From the NCBI GenBank assembly GCA_005503065.1, contig SCOE01000036.1, forward strand, positions 1 to 61,949: DNA of 61,949 nucleotides, written 5' to 3'. The translations under genes were made by a program, and so were the position numbers. Origin of the DNA: Comamonadaceae bacterium ALPHA2B. Its GTDB lineage: Bacteria; Pseudomonadota; Gammaproteobacteria; Burkholderiales; Burkholderiaceae_C. Positions 55,092 to 61,949 of the stretch are shown here, one piece after another; the stretch's first letter is position 1, and every line of letters begins with the position of its first letter. The notes beneath the pieces were generated by a model. It did no database searches, was not told the DNA's origin, and worked only from the letters and a program-made list of their open reading frames with translations.

Positions 55092-55466
55092 ATGTTGAAC
55101 ATTCGCATCTCACTCGTGGCATTAGCTGCGGCACTTTTGTTTGCTGGCACGGCCGGCGCGCAATCGCCCAAACCTGCATCGGACATGTCCGGCATGGCTG
55201 AAAAGGCACCGGCGGCAGGCACCGCCGATTCGGCTGCGGCGTCGGAGCTCACAGAGGGCGAGGTCCGCAAGGTGGACAAGGACAACAAGAAGCTCACGAT
55301 CAAGCACGGTCCGCTGAAGAACCTGGACATGCCCGGCATGACCATGGTGTTCGGCGTCAAAGATGACGCCATGCTTGACAAGGTCGAGACGGGCGCCAAG
55401 GTTCGTTTCCAGGCGGAGAAGATCGACGGCAAGATCGTCGTTACCAAGATCGAAGCCGCCCGCTGA
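55092..55466 (+). CDS. CusF-like periplasmic copper chaperone
   Basis: A 124-residue protein: signal peptide LALLFAGTAGA-type, a Met/Ala linker, then the CusF barrel (EGEVRKVDKDNKKLTIKHGP, LDMPGMTMVFGV). The two Met ligands of MTM are present, but the Trp of E. coli CusF, kept in the CusB fusion here, is replaced. Likely binds Cu(I). Confidence 0.85.
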   Translation: MLNIRISLVALAAALLFAGTAGAQSPKPASDMSGMAEKAPAAGTADSAAASELTEGEVRKVDKDNKKLTIKHGPLKNLDMPGMTMVFGVKDDAMLDKVETGAKVRFQAEKIDGKIVVTKIEAAR

Positions 55467-55523
55467 ACGCATCGGAAAACCTAGCCTTGGCCGGCGGTGA
55501 ATGCCGAACGGATGGAGAGAGAC

Positions 55524-56819
55524 ATGACGTACTCCAGTGCTTCGCAAGTCGTTCGGCAAATCCTTGAGGGGCCGGTCACGCGGCCGGCGCTGCTGCGGTG
55601 GCGCCGCCGACAGTTCTTCTCCGAGGCCGGTTTTGCCGGCTACTTCGGCGTCTTCAGGGACTTTTCCGAGGCTCGGCACTGGCTTCCTGAAAACCCGGAG
55701 TTCGATCATGCGGCTTTGGCGGCCGAGGATGTGAACATCCGCACGAAAAAGATCTTTGCCTACGACTATCCGGTGATGTGGTGGCTCGAGCGCGCGTTTC
55801 GGGACGGCGCCACCAAAGTGCTCGATATCGGCGGATCTGTCGGTGTCCATTTCTACGCGTACCGACGTCTTTTTTTCGAGATGCCGCAGGCGTTGTCGTG
55901 GCACGTCGTCGAAGTGCCCGCGATTGCTTCCATCGGCCGAAAAGTGGTCAGGCAGGCACAAGTCGACGCGCTGAGCTTCACCCACACGGATGCCCTGGGG
56001 CAGGCGCTGGCGGGCAACGACATCTGGCCTTCCGCTGGAGCCCTGCACTATGTGGACTATGCGCGCCCTGCCGATCTGCTGAAGCAGTGCGGGAGCCGTC
56101 CACGACACATCTTGCTGAACAAGCTTCCGCTCTATGACGGCGAAGACTACGTCACGGCACAGAACATCGGTGCCGGCTGCTTCGCGCCGATAAATCTCTA
56201 CAACCGTCAGCGCTTGATCAGCGAGGTCGAAGCGTTGGGCTACGCCTTGTGCGACGAATGGCAAGTTCCCGAACGCTCGCTCTATCTGCCGGGGTTTCCC
56301 GAGCTTTGCATCTCTGCGCACAGCGGCCTTTACTTCCGCACGCTGAATGGCGTAAACCAAAGCGTCGATGCGCGACCTAGCCGATCATGGGGTATCAGGC
56401 TGCACATTGTCCGCCGCCGATATGGCGAAGATGAAACATCACATCATCGGCATGGCGCATCCTGTCGCAGGCGGGATTCTTGGTGTGGCGATCTGCGCCG
56501 GCCTGACGGGCTGCGCCGATCTCTACAAGCAGCATCGCGATTTCCAGGATGGTTGGCGGACGGGCGAGATTGTCGAGATCGCCCGGGCGAGCGAGATTCA
56601 GCGCAGCGGTCGCACGGACTGCAGGAAGAAGGTCAGCCACGAGGAGCTTGCACTGCGTCGCTTCGCCATCCTGATCGATCGTTCCACGGGGCAACGCCAC
56701 GCGCACATCGTGATGCTGAATCCGGCGATATCCGTCGAGTTGGGCGACATCGTTTCGACCAACGTCGTCAGGTGCGGCGCGCCCATTCGCGTCTTATCGC
56801 ACAAGCGAGGCGCGGGTGA
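55524..56819 (+). CDS. TIGR04325-type methyltransferase, probably frameshifted at its end
   Basis: Starts at ATG 55524 (GGAGAG upstream). Motif I VLDIGGSVGVHF, then WHVVEVPAI, ALHYVDYARPADLL, LLNKLPLYDG and a C-terminal FPELCISAHSGLYFR fit the TIGR04325 putative methyltransferase family, which ends about here (near 56350). The frame instead continues about 150 codons of non-protein-like sequence over the next gene. A TAG lies in the adjacent frame at about 56379, so a small indel probably removed the true stop. Substrate unknown. Confidence 0.7.
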   Translation: MTYSSASQVVRQILEGPVTRPALLRWRRRQFFSEAGFAGYFGVFRDFSEARHWLPENPEFDHAALAAEDVNIRTKKIFAYDYPVMWWLERAFRDGATKVLDIGGSVGVHFYAYRRLFFEMPQALSWHVVEVPAIASIGRKVVRQAQVDALSFTHTDALGQALAGNDIWPSAGALHYVDYARPADLLKQCGSRPRHILLNKLPLYDGEDYVTAQNIGAGCFAPINLYNRQRLISEVEALGYALCDEWQVPERSLYLPGFPELCISAHSGLYFRTLNGVNQSVDARPSRSWGIRLHIVRRRYGEDETSHHRHGASCRRRDSWCGDLRRPDGLRRSLQAASRFPGWLADGRDCRDRPGERDSAQRSHGLQEEGQPRGACTASLRHPDRSFHGATPRAHRDAESGDIRRVGRHRFDQRRQVRRAHSRLIAQARRG

Positions 56820-56886
56820 CGCGGCCGCCACACGACCTCCACTCATCATTTTGCAGCCAGCCCATCCACAACCTGAGCACCCATGA
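56431..56886 (+). CDS. Lipoprotein of unknown function
   Basis: About 151 residues from ATG 56431. The lipobox LTGC follows a hydrophobic signal (GGILGVAICAG). The mature part has FQDGWRTGEIVEIARASEIQ and FAILIDRSTGQRHAHIVMLN, suggestive of a small beta-rich envelope domain. Overlaps the cytochrome gene start by four bases. Function not recognised. Confidence 0.62.
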   Translation: MKHHIIGMAHPVAGGILGVAICAGLTGCADLYKQHRDFQDGWRTGEIVEIARASEIQRSGRTDCRKKVSHEELALRRFAILIDRSTGQRHAHIVMLNPAISVELGDIVSTNVVRCGAPIRVLSHKRGAGDAAATRPPLIILQPAHPQPEHP

Positions 56887-57310
56887 AATTGTTCGTTCCC
56901 TTTTTGCTCGCAGCTCTCGGCGGGCTTGCCTCTGTTTCCTCTTTCGCAGCTGATTCCATGCCCATGGCCGCGACTGAGAAAGCACTCGTCAGGGCGGTCA
57001 AGGCAGATATCACAAACGGCGAAGTCGTCTTCAATGCAAAGTCCTGCGCCGCGTGCCATAACGCTGATGGCAACTCGGCCATTCCCGCGAATCCAAAGCT
57101 GGCCCAGCAGCATCCCGAATATCTGCTCAAACAACTTCAGGAGTTCAAGTCCGGCAAGCGCAAGAGCCCTATCATGGCTGGCATGGCAGCTATGCTTTCC
57201 GAGCAGGAAATGCGCGATGTCGCCTGGTTCCTTGGGTCCAAGCCCATCAAGCCCGGGTTCGCGAAAGAGAAGGACTTGGTGGCACTGGGCGAGAAAATCT
57301 ACCGTGGCGG
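56883..57310 (+). pseudogene. Cytochrome c (c4-like), truncated
   Basis: Signal peptide ([16 protein letters not shown]) and one c-type haem site CAACH, with the distal Met region [16 protein letters not shown] and AWFLGSKP. It ends after [10 protein letters not shown] at about 57310, exactly where a second haem domain would start in a di-haem c4. Beyond this, sequence belongs to a P-type ATPase gene in another frame. It probably gives a one-haem protein with a junk tail. Confidence 0.75.
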
Positions 57311-57792
57311 CATTGGTGGGCATCGACGAGGTGCACGGCGAAGTCAAGCCCGCCAACAAACTCGCGCTGGTCGACAAGATGCAACGCGAGGGCCGCATCG
57401 TCGCGATGGCCGGCGACGGCATCAACGACGCGCCCGCACTCGCCAAGGCCGACGTCGGCGTGGCGATGGGAACCGGCACCGATGTCGCGATGAACAGCGC
57501 CCAGGTGACGCTGGTCAAAGGAGATCTGCGCGGCATTGCGCAGGCGCGTGCCATCTCCGAGCAGACCATTGCCAACATGAAACAGAACCTCGGCTTCGCC
57601 TTCCTCTACAACACGCTGGGCGTGCCGCTGGCCGCAGGAGTGTTGTTCCCGTTCACGGGCTGGCTGCTGTCGCCGATGATCGCGGCACTGGCGATGAGCC
57701 TGAGTTCGGCGTCTGTGATCACTAATGCCTTGCGATTGAGAGGAACCACAAGCCAAACCCCTGAGTCGCATGTTGATGGAAGATCCACCTAA
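57311..57792 (+). pseudogene. copA: Copper P-type ATPase, 3' fragment
   Basis: The frame from about 57311 encodes the C-terminal fifth of a P1B-type ATPase: [20 protein letters not shown], the hinge [18 protein letters not shown] and the last two membrane helices ([43 protein letters not shown]). The phosphorylation site, actuator and metal-binding domains are missing. The fusion point to the cytochrome gene marks a deletion. Confidence 0.85.
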
Positions 57793-58123
57793 GGGATGTA
57801 GGGACGGAGAGCGGCGTCCTTGAATTTTTCGACGCGGTCGTCATTTGGTTGATCCGCTGGAATTGGGTCGATCCCGCTACTGCCCTGCGATTGGCTTTGG
57901 GCGGTCTGCCCATGCACATGGGTGTTACTCATTGCTTCCCCGTGCAGCGACACGCGCCCAAAGCCGCGTAGCGTGCAAGCGTTCCACCTTCAGAATTCCT
58001 TGAGGCCGGTAGAGTGCGGCATCTTCATTTTCGCGGGTAGCGCCCCAAGTTCACTTGAGCCGCATCAACGACACCACCGACCCGCGGTTCAAGTACGAGT
58101 TCAGCGAGCAGTAGCTGATCTCG
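57793..58123. other. Region without a supportable gene
   Basis: About 330 bases. A plus-strand reading near 58060-58110 (TDPRFKYEFSEQ, stop) looks like a scrap of a coding region. Nothing else is supported. Confidence 0.4.
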
Positions 58124-58913
58124 ATGTTCACTCCCAGCACGGCAGAGTACGGCCTCATCGCGCAGATGTCGCGCCGGGCGCCAATGCAGGCCCTGATTGC
58201 TGCCCAGTTAAAGCTGCTGCAGCGAGGCGGCTATTGCGTCGCCCTCGACAAGGCGCCTGTCATGTTGTTCAAGCGCCCCAGGGTCACGCTCGAAACTTTG
58301 ACGCTGGAGGATCTGGTGACCTATCCGGCTGCGCGCATCGGTCAGAAGGCCTCGGACCGATCGCTATCGCCCCGCTACGCGCTGCGCCTCATGCGGCTGA
58401 TCGACCGCGTGCTGCGGCACCACGCTGGACAGTGCGACACTCCGCCCAACACCGCGGCCTCGGACTGGATAGCGGCCAACCCTGTGGTCCGCTTTTCGGA
58501 GGCGGAGACGAAGGATCCCCTGCCGGAACCTCTCTGTGCCGGAAGCGCGCCAGCTGATCAACCACCTCTCTGCAGCGCGCCCGCGTCCCGGCCGCAACCG
58601 CGACGCACTGGCATCCATCACTTGGCAGGAGGTACGGCGCGACGCGGGTGTCGTCGGAAATCATCTCGTCACTTCGACGCGCATGGGCAAGCCCTCGCTG
58701 GCGGACTCCCAGTACAAGAACGCCGGCCAGGTCCTTGAGGACGCTGGCATGGATTCGCGCGAGGGGGGATCGTTCCGGCTGAGACACACCTTCGCCATGC
58801 GCCAGCTGCGACGCGGCACACCACCCGGTCACGTAGCGGCCTGGATGGGCGTGGAGCCCGCTGAAATGCGACGCTATGAACGCGTCCTGCCGGCGGCCGT
58901 CGAGGTCATCTGA
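58124..58913 (+). pseudogene. Tyrosine recombinase C, frameshifted
   Basis: The first frame (58124 to about 58530) encodes the N-terminal helical domain (AAQLKLLQRGGYCVALDKAP, LRLMRLIDRVLRHHAG). A frameshift near 58530 then moves to the frame ending at 58913, which holds PEARQLINHLSAARP, the HxxR-like FRLRHTFAMRQLRRG, VAAWMGVE and the Tyr in MRRYERV. All late catalytic motifs are recognisable but cannot be made as one protein. Confidence 0.7.
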
Positions 58914-58923
58914 GCCCGCCGCG

Positions 58924-59220
58924 TCAGGCACCCACAGATCGGTGCTTCTCCATATGCCGGTCGAACGCGCGCCGCGCGGCCTCGACGGCTTCTTTGGGAC
59001 CGCGCAGGGTGATCTCGGCAATCCCAACCGGCAATGCGTCCTTGAGCACTGCACGCTTAATGGCGTAGATGCGCTGGTGAATGACCCCGTACTCCGCCGT
59101 CAGAAGCATCGGCGCATCCTTGTCGATGAACAGGCGCCTGGCGATCTCCAGGGTGCGCGCGTCGAATCGCCGAAGCTTGGCGATGCGCGCCAACTCTTCC
59201 TCGTCAATGGTGACGGTCAT
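58924..59220 (-). CDS. TrfB/KorA-like plasmid regulator
   Basis: A 98-residue protein. The block TLEIARRLFIDKDAPMLLTA followed by EYGVIHQRIYAIKRAV resembles the TrfB/KorA DNA-binding domain, which represses plasmid backbone promoters. It is the last gene of a parA-parB-membrane-trfB operon; its start overlaps the upstream gene by 17 bases. The palindrome at 61454-61475 is a candidate target. Confidence 0.6.
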   Translation of the reverse strand: MTVTIDEEELARIAKLRRFDARTLEIARRLFIDKDAPMLLTAEYGVIHQRIYAIKRAVLKDALPVGIAEITLRGPKEAVEAARRAFDRHMEKHRSVGA

Positions 59221-59557
59221 GGCAAGGCAAGATCATGAACAGGCTCATCAATCCCAGATAGGCCCAGTAGAGCACGAGCGCGCCCACCGAGAACGCCAGC
59301 ATGCCCCAGCGCGGGAAGTTCGGGTCACCGATCAGGACCCCGAACACGAGCGTCACCAGGAACCCGAGCAAGGCGATCGGTACCAGCACCGCTCTCACCA
59401 CGGGCTCGGCGAGCACCAGAACGGCGCTCACCAGCACACGAACAACGTGAAAGACCGCAAAGGCGACCCACCACGCACTGGCAATCGCCAGATCACTGGT
59501 GCGGCCAGCGATGCTGCCGTCGACATTGGCACTCTGCATTTCCGATGTCCTTGTCAT
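59204..59557 (-). CDS. Small membrane protein of the partition operon
   Basis: About 117 residues from ATG 59557, which overlaps the parB stop (ATGA). Two or three hydrophobic segments (ASAWWVAFAVFHVVRVLVSA, VLVPIALLGFLVTLVFGVLI, GALVLYWAYLGLMSLF). I do not recognise a family; small membrane proteins are common in plasmid stability operons. Confidence 0.6.
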   Translation of the reverse strand: MTRTSEMQSANVDGSIAGRTSDLAIASAWWVAFAVFHVVRVLVSAVLVLAEPVVRAVLVPIALLGFLVTLVFGVLIGDPNFPRWGMLAFSVGALVLYWAYLGLMSLFMILPCHDRHH

Positions 59558-60459
59558 TTCGCCTCCTCCGTTGCCCAGCACACCGGCTTCAGGGCCGCCA
59601 GCGGCAAGGCGCTGCAGGTCCCGTCGCCGAAGCGCACTTCACCCACGTCCCCGTCATGCGCCTTCATGCGAAGCGAGCCGCGCTTGCCCTCATGTTCCAC
59701 GACAAGCACCGTCTTGCCCCCGCTTCGAGCAGGCGTGCGCGTCGCCGCTGGGTACCCAGAGCCAACCGATCCTTCTCCTCGCGCATTTGCGATGACGGCC
59801 TCCACATTCCCGCGGTAAACCGGCTCCTGGCGCTGCAGCACCGCGCGTAACACCTCGGGCTCCTGGCGCCCCACCGACACCAGCCGGTAAAGGGTCCGCA
59901 CGTCCTCGCTCACCGTCCCGTTCCGTACGGCGTCGATCAACTCTGGCGGCGCGTCATTGAGCGCAGCGGCCTCCGTGATGAAGGACTTCGCCTTGGCTAG
60001 GCGACGAGCGATCTCCGCGCGACTGATGCCCTCTTTCTCGCGCTCGGCGATGAACAGGGCGAGGTCCATCGCCGACATGTCCTCGCGATGAAGGTTCTCC
60101 GCGGCCTGGGCGAACGGATCGGCTCGGTCATCCAGAAACGCCGGGACTGTGGTCAGCTCCGCTTGCCGTGCGGCCCGCACCCGACGCTCGCCTCGATTGA
60201 CGACGAACCGCCCTGCCCGCTCCGGGTGTCGGCGCAGCGAGACCGGCTCGAGCACCCCGTGCTCGCGGATCGAAACGCTCAATTCCTCGATCGACTCTCG
60301 CTTGAAGCTCCGGCGCGGCTGCTTCGGGTCGAAGTCGATGAGCGACAGATCCACGTGGACCGCCGCAGCAGGATCGGAAACGCCCGCCCCCGCCGCCAGA
60401 AAGTCCGAGGCCCGGAACTGGGCAAGCCCGCTCAGATCGAGTGCTTCCAGATCGCTCAT
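59554..60459 (-). CDS. parB: ParB/KorB-like partition protein
   Basis: A 301-residue ParB. The N-terminal domain has FDPKQPRRSFKRESIEELSVSIREHGV and the CTP-binding box GRFVVNRGERRVRAA. A HTH follows (ISRAEIARRLAKAKSFITEAAAL). The C-terminal part has a beta-rich KorB-like end. ParB binds parS and loads on DNA as a clamp. Starts at ATG 60459, overlapping the parA stop (ATGA). No parS was identified with confidence. Confidence 0.88.
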   Translation of the reverse strand: MSDLEALDLSGLAQFRASDFLAAGAGVSDPAAAVHVDLSLIDFDPKQPRRSFKRESIEELSVSIREHGVLEPVSLRRHPERAGRFVVNRGERRVRAARQAELTTVPAFLDDRADPFAQAAENLHREDMSAMDLALFIAEREKEGISRAEIARRLAKAKSFITEAAALNDAPPELIDAVRNGTVSEDVRTLYRLVSVGRQEPEVLRAVLQRQEPVYRGNVEAVIANARGEGSVGSGYPAATRTPARSGGKTVLVVEHEGKRGSLRMKAHDGDVGEVRFGDGTCSALPLAALKPVCWATEEAK

Positions 60460-61256
60460 GCCGTCACTCCTTGCGCGTCGACGAGCGACCGCATCTGCAT
60501 CCGCTGATGAAGGACCCGGAACGCTTCCTTGATCTCGAGGCTGGCTTCCCGGGCAGAGCTCTTACCCAGCTCCCACACCGCCTTGCCCTCCGCCAGCGCC
60601 TCAGGGATCGCGGAGCGCGTCGAGATCCGAGCGGGCACCACGAAGTCGCGGTAGCTTGCCGCCAGTTGCTGCACTGCGGCCTTTTGCCGCGCAGAGTGCG
60701 CGTTGAAGCGGTTCAAGACGATGCCGGCGAGTTCGAGACGCGGGTTGTACCGCTGCCGTACGCCAAACACGGTCTTCAGCATGTCGGTCACACCGTCGAT
60801 GCTGTATTCCTCCAACTCAATCGGGCACACCACGCGCGTGGCCGCGATGAGAGCAGCACTCATGCGCAGTCCGAGTGCCGGCGGCGTATCGATGATCACG
60901 GCATCGAATCTCTCCTCAAGGCCGCACACTGCATCCTTGAACGCTGGAATGACCTCCTCGGGCCTAGCCAGCTCAACATCCGCCAGGCGCTTCGAAGCGG
61001 CGAAGAGTGAAACCCGACGCTGCCTCTCGTCTGCATGCGTGCACGCATCGATCGCGCGCTTGGGACCGAAGAGGTTCGCCGCTATTTCGCCTGTATCGCT
61101 GCTGCGCAATGTCTTCGAGGCGTTGCCCTGTGTGTCCAGATCGATGAAGCACACCGACTGCCGATGCACATCGGCCAGCCACAGCCCGTAGAGCACCGAC
61201 AGCGTCGACTTCCCGACACCGCCCTTCTGATTGCCGAACACGATCACATGGCCCAT
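60456..61256 (-). CDS. parA: ParA partition ATPase
   Basis: A 266-residue type Ib-like ParA. Deviant Walker A NQKGGVGKST (residues 9-18, KGGVGKS), Walker A' FIDLDTQGNAS and Walker B AVIIDTPPALGL. The ribosome site AAGGAGG lies seven bases before the ATG. With ParB it segregates the replicon. The short N-terminus, without a HTH, means autoregulation needs another factor such as the TrfB-like protein at the operon end. Confidence 0.9.
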   Translation of the reverse strand: MGHVIVFGNQKGGVGKSTLSVLYGLWLADVHRQSVCFIDLDTQGNASKTLRSSDTGEIAANLFGPKRAIDACTHADERQRRVSLFAASKRLADVELARPEEVIPAFKDAVCGLEERFDAVIIDTPPALGLRMSAALIAATRVVCPIELEEYSIDGVTDMLKTVFGVRQRYNPRLELAGIVLNRFNAHSARQKAAVQQLAASYRDFVVPARISTRSAIPEALAEGKAVWELGKSSAREASLEIKEAFRVLHQRMQMRSLVDAQGVTA

Positions 61257-61453
61257 AGGAGAACCTCCTTAGGTTGGCAACAGTGCGGATGCACGGCTGC
61301 CCGCATCGACCACTTCGCTACAAGACGTAAAGGCCTTTGCTAGTTGCTCAACACCGCCATCTCGACACAAATAAACCAATAGGTTTCGAATCGCGTTGTC
61401 GACGCGGCCGGACTGGTACTCAGCTTAGCGCGATGCGTCCACGGTGTCCATAG

Positions 61454-61475
61454 TTGCTATAGCAAGCTATAGCAA
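61454..61475. promoter_or_regulatory. Perfect palindrome upstream of parA
   Basis: TTGCTATAGC-AA-GCTATAGCAA: 10-bp arms with a two-base spacer; it contains two direct copies of the octamer GCTATAGC. It lies between divergent genes parA and the exported protein at 61531. It is a candidate operator for the TrfB-like protein or a parS site. Confidence 0.65.
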
Positions 61476-61530
61476 TGTAGAAATTTGCGTTCATTGACAC
61501 AATGCAAGCGCGTGGCCGACATTTCGCGCC

Positions 61531-61949
61531 ATGCAGTCTCAGCAGTTGTTGTTCAGGGAGTCACGCGATAGGTGGCGAGCAGCCCGGCCCGTCTTGGCAG
61601 CAACGCTTGCGATCGCCGCCAGCGTATTTGCATGGGCTGGGCCGAGTTCAGCTGCCGAGCAGCGAACGGTCCTCGCTACGGAACAACGCGCTCGCGACAG
61701 CGACAGAGTCGAGGTACTGCGTCAGGAGCTAAAAAAGTCCGAGGATCTGCTCGCTTCGCTGGCCAGGCGGAAGGCCGAGCGACTCGCGGCGTCCGATGTG
61801 ACCGCTGCCGCCGAGGCAGAAGAGCAGCACCGAAGAACGCTCAGGGACGTGGCGGCCCTGAAGCGAGAGTTGGCCCTGACCTCTCGCCAGGCCACCACTC
61901 CCAATGCCGACCCCTCATCGGTCCAGCCGGTCTCGCGCGCGGCCGCCCC
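61531..61949 (+). CDS. Exported coiled-coil protein, 3' end outside window
   Basis: An open frame from ATG 61531 to the window end, at least 139 codons. MQSQQLLFRESRDRWRAARP is followed by a hydrophobic signal/anchor (LAATLAIAASVFAWAG) and a long charged helix (RDSDRVEVLRQELKKSEDLL, AEAEEQHRRTLRDVAAL). I do not recognise the family; such anchored coiled coils occur in conjugation and plasmid maintenance clusters. Partial gene. Confidence 0.6.
   Translation, partial: MQSQQLLFRESRDRWRAARPVLAATLAIAASVFAWAGPSSAAEQRTVLATEQRARDSDRVEVLRQELKKSEDLLASLARRKAERLAASDVTAAAEAEEQHRRTLRDVAALKRELALTSRQATTPNADPSSVQPVSRAAA

Noticed and set aside
56883-57725. A 280-codon frame as a novel long cytochrome
   Set aside because: After about 140 codons it reads the copA fragment out of frame, with an Arg-rich nonsense tail.
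1-61949. CRISPR array, tRNA or rRNA genes
   Set aside because: No regularly spaced repeats, cloverleaf-like elements or rRNA signature were noticed on reading either strand.

Overview
The window looks like accessory DNA of a high-GC betaproteobacterium of the order Burkholderiales (Variovorax/Acidovorax/Polaromonas type). This rests on base composition, small exported proteins typical of that order, IS3/IS66/IS21-type elements, a Ku remnant with a MerR/TPR neighbour, and a KorA/TrfB-like plus ParAB cluster. ParA, ParB, a TrfB-like regulator and a KfrA-like protein suggest a plasmid, chromid or large integrative element. No replication initiator, tRNA, rRNA or CRISPR array is visible.

Layout. 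1-6.2 kb: IS scraps, an intact hipBA-like toxin-antitoxin pair, a DUF3597 gene, a truncated and frameshifted Ku gene and a MerR/TPR protein. 6.3-22.2 kb: a set of co-directional genes for a TPR-CHAT (caspase-like) protein, an M15-like zinc peptidase, a HExxHxxGxxH metalloprotease, a small unknown protein and a caspase-family protein. The set is split by a 6.38-kb insertion (10180-16558). That insertion carries histidine-kinase fragments, three YqjD/YqjE-type membrane genes, a second DUF3597 gene, a truncated IS3 element and an IS66 element. It is bounded by inverted 40-bp IS66 terminal repeats and a perfect 8-bp target duplication.

22.4-31.6 kb is a defence island, all on the minus strand. 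A LexA-type self-cleaving repressor with a palindromic operator and an apparently leaderless start heads a run of DUF5131 (three-Cys) protein, TcmP, phosphoribosyltransferase-like protein, a candidate retron msr-msd and a retron-type reverse transcriptase. A second TcmP lies upstream of lexA, followed by a Septu-like ATPase/HNH pair. 31.7-36.8 kb holds two decayed tyrosine recombinases with palindromes next to their starts, a KfrA-like coiled-coil protein, a small exported protein and a broken response regulator.

37.3-57.8 kb is a copper/silver resistance region. It contains a phospholipase D-like lipoprotein, cusCBA (CusB carries a fused CusF domain), the cusRS two-component system, and a plus-strand periplasmic operon with a His-rich protein, a TolC-type lipoprotein, a Tat-exported multicopper oxidase, a cupredoxin and a CusF-like protein. 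The operon continues with a TIGR04325-type methyltransferase, a lipoprotein and a truncated cytochrome c joined to the 3' end of a copper P-type ATPase gene. Four copies of a GATTAC-N6-GTAATC-type box suggest a shared CusR/CopR-like regulon. A PD-(D/E)XK nuclease-like gene sits inside this region.

58.1-61.9 kb: a third broken tyrosine recombinase, then a parA-parB-membrane protein-trfB-like operon on the minus strand. Divergent from it, across a strong palindrome, an exported coiled-coil protein runs off the window end.

The two parts most likely to be undescribed systems are the LexA-headed TcmP/DUF5131/retron operon and the multi-protease CHAT/caspase module.
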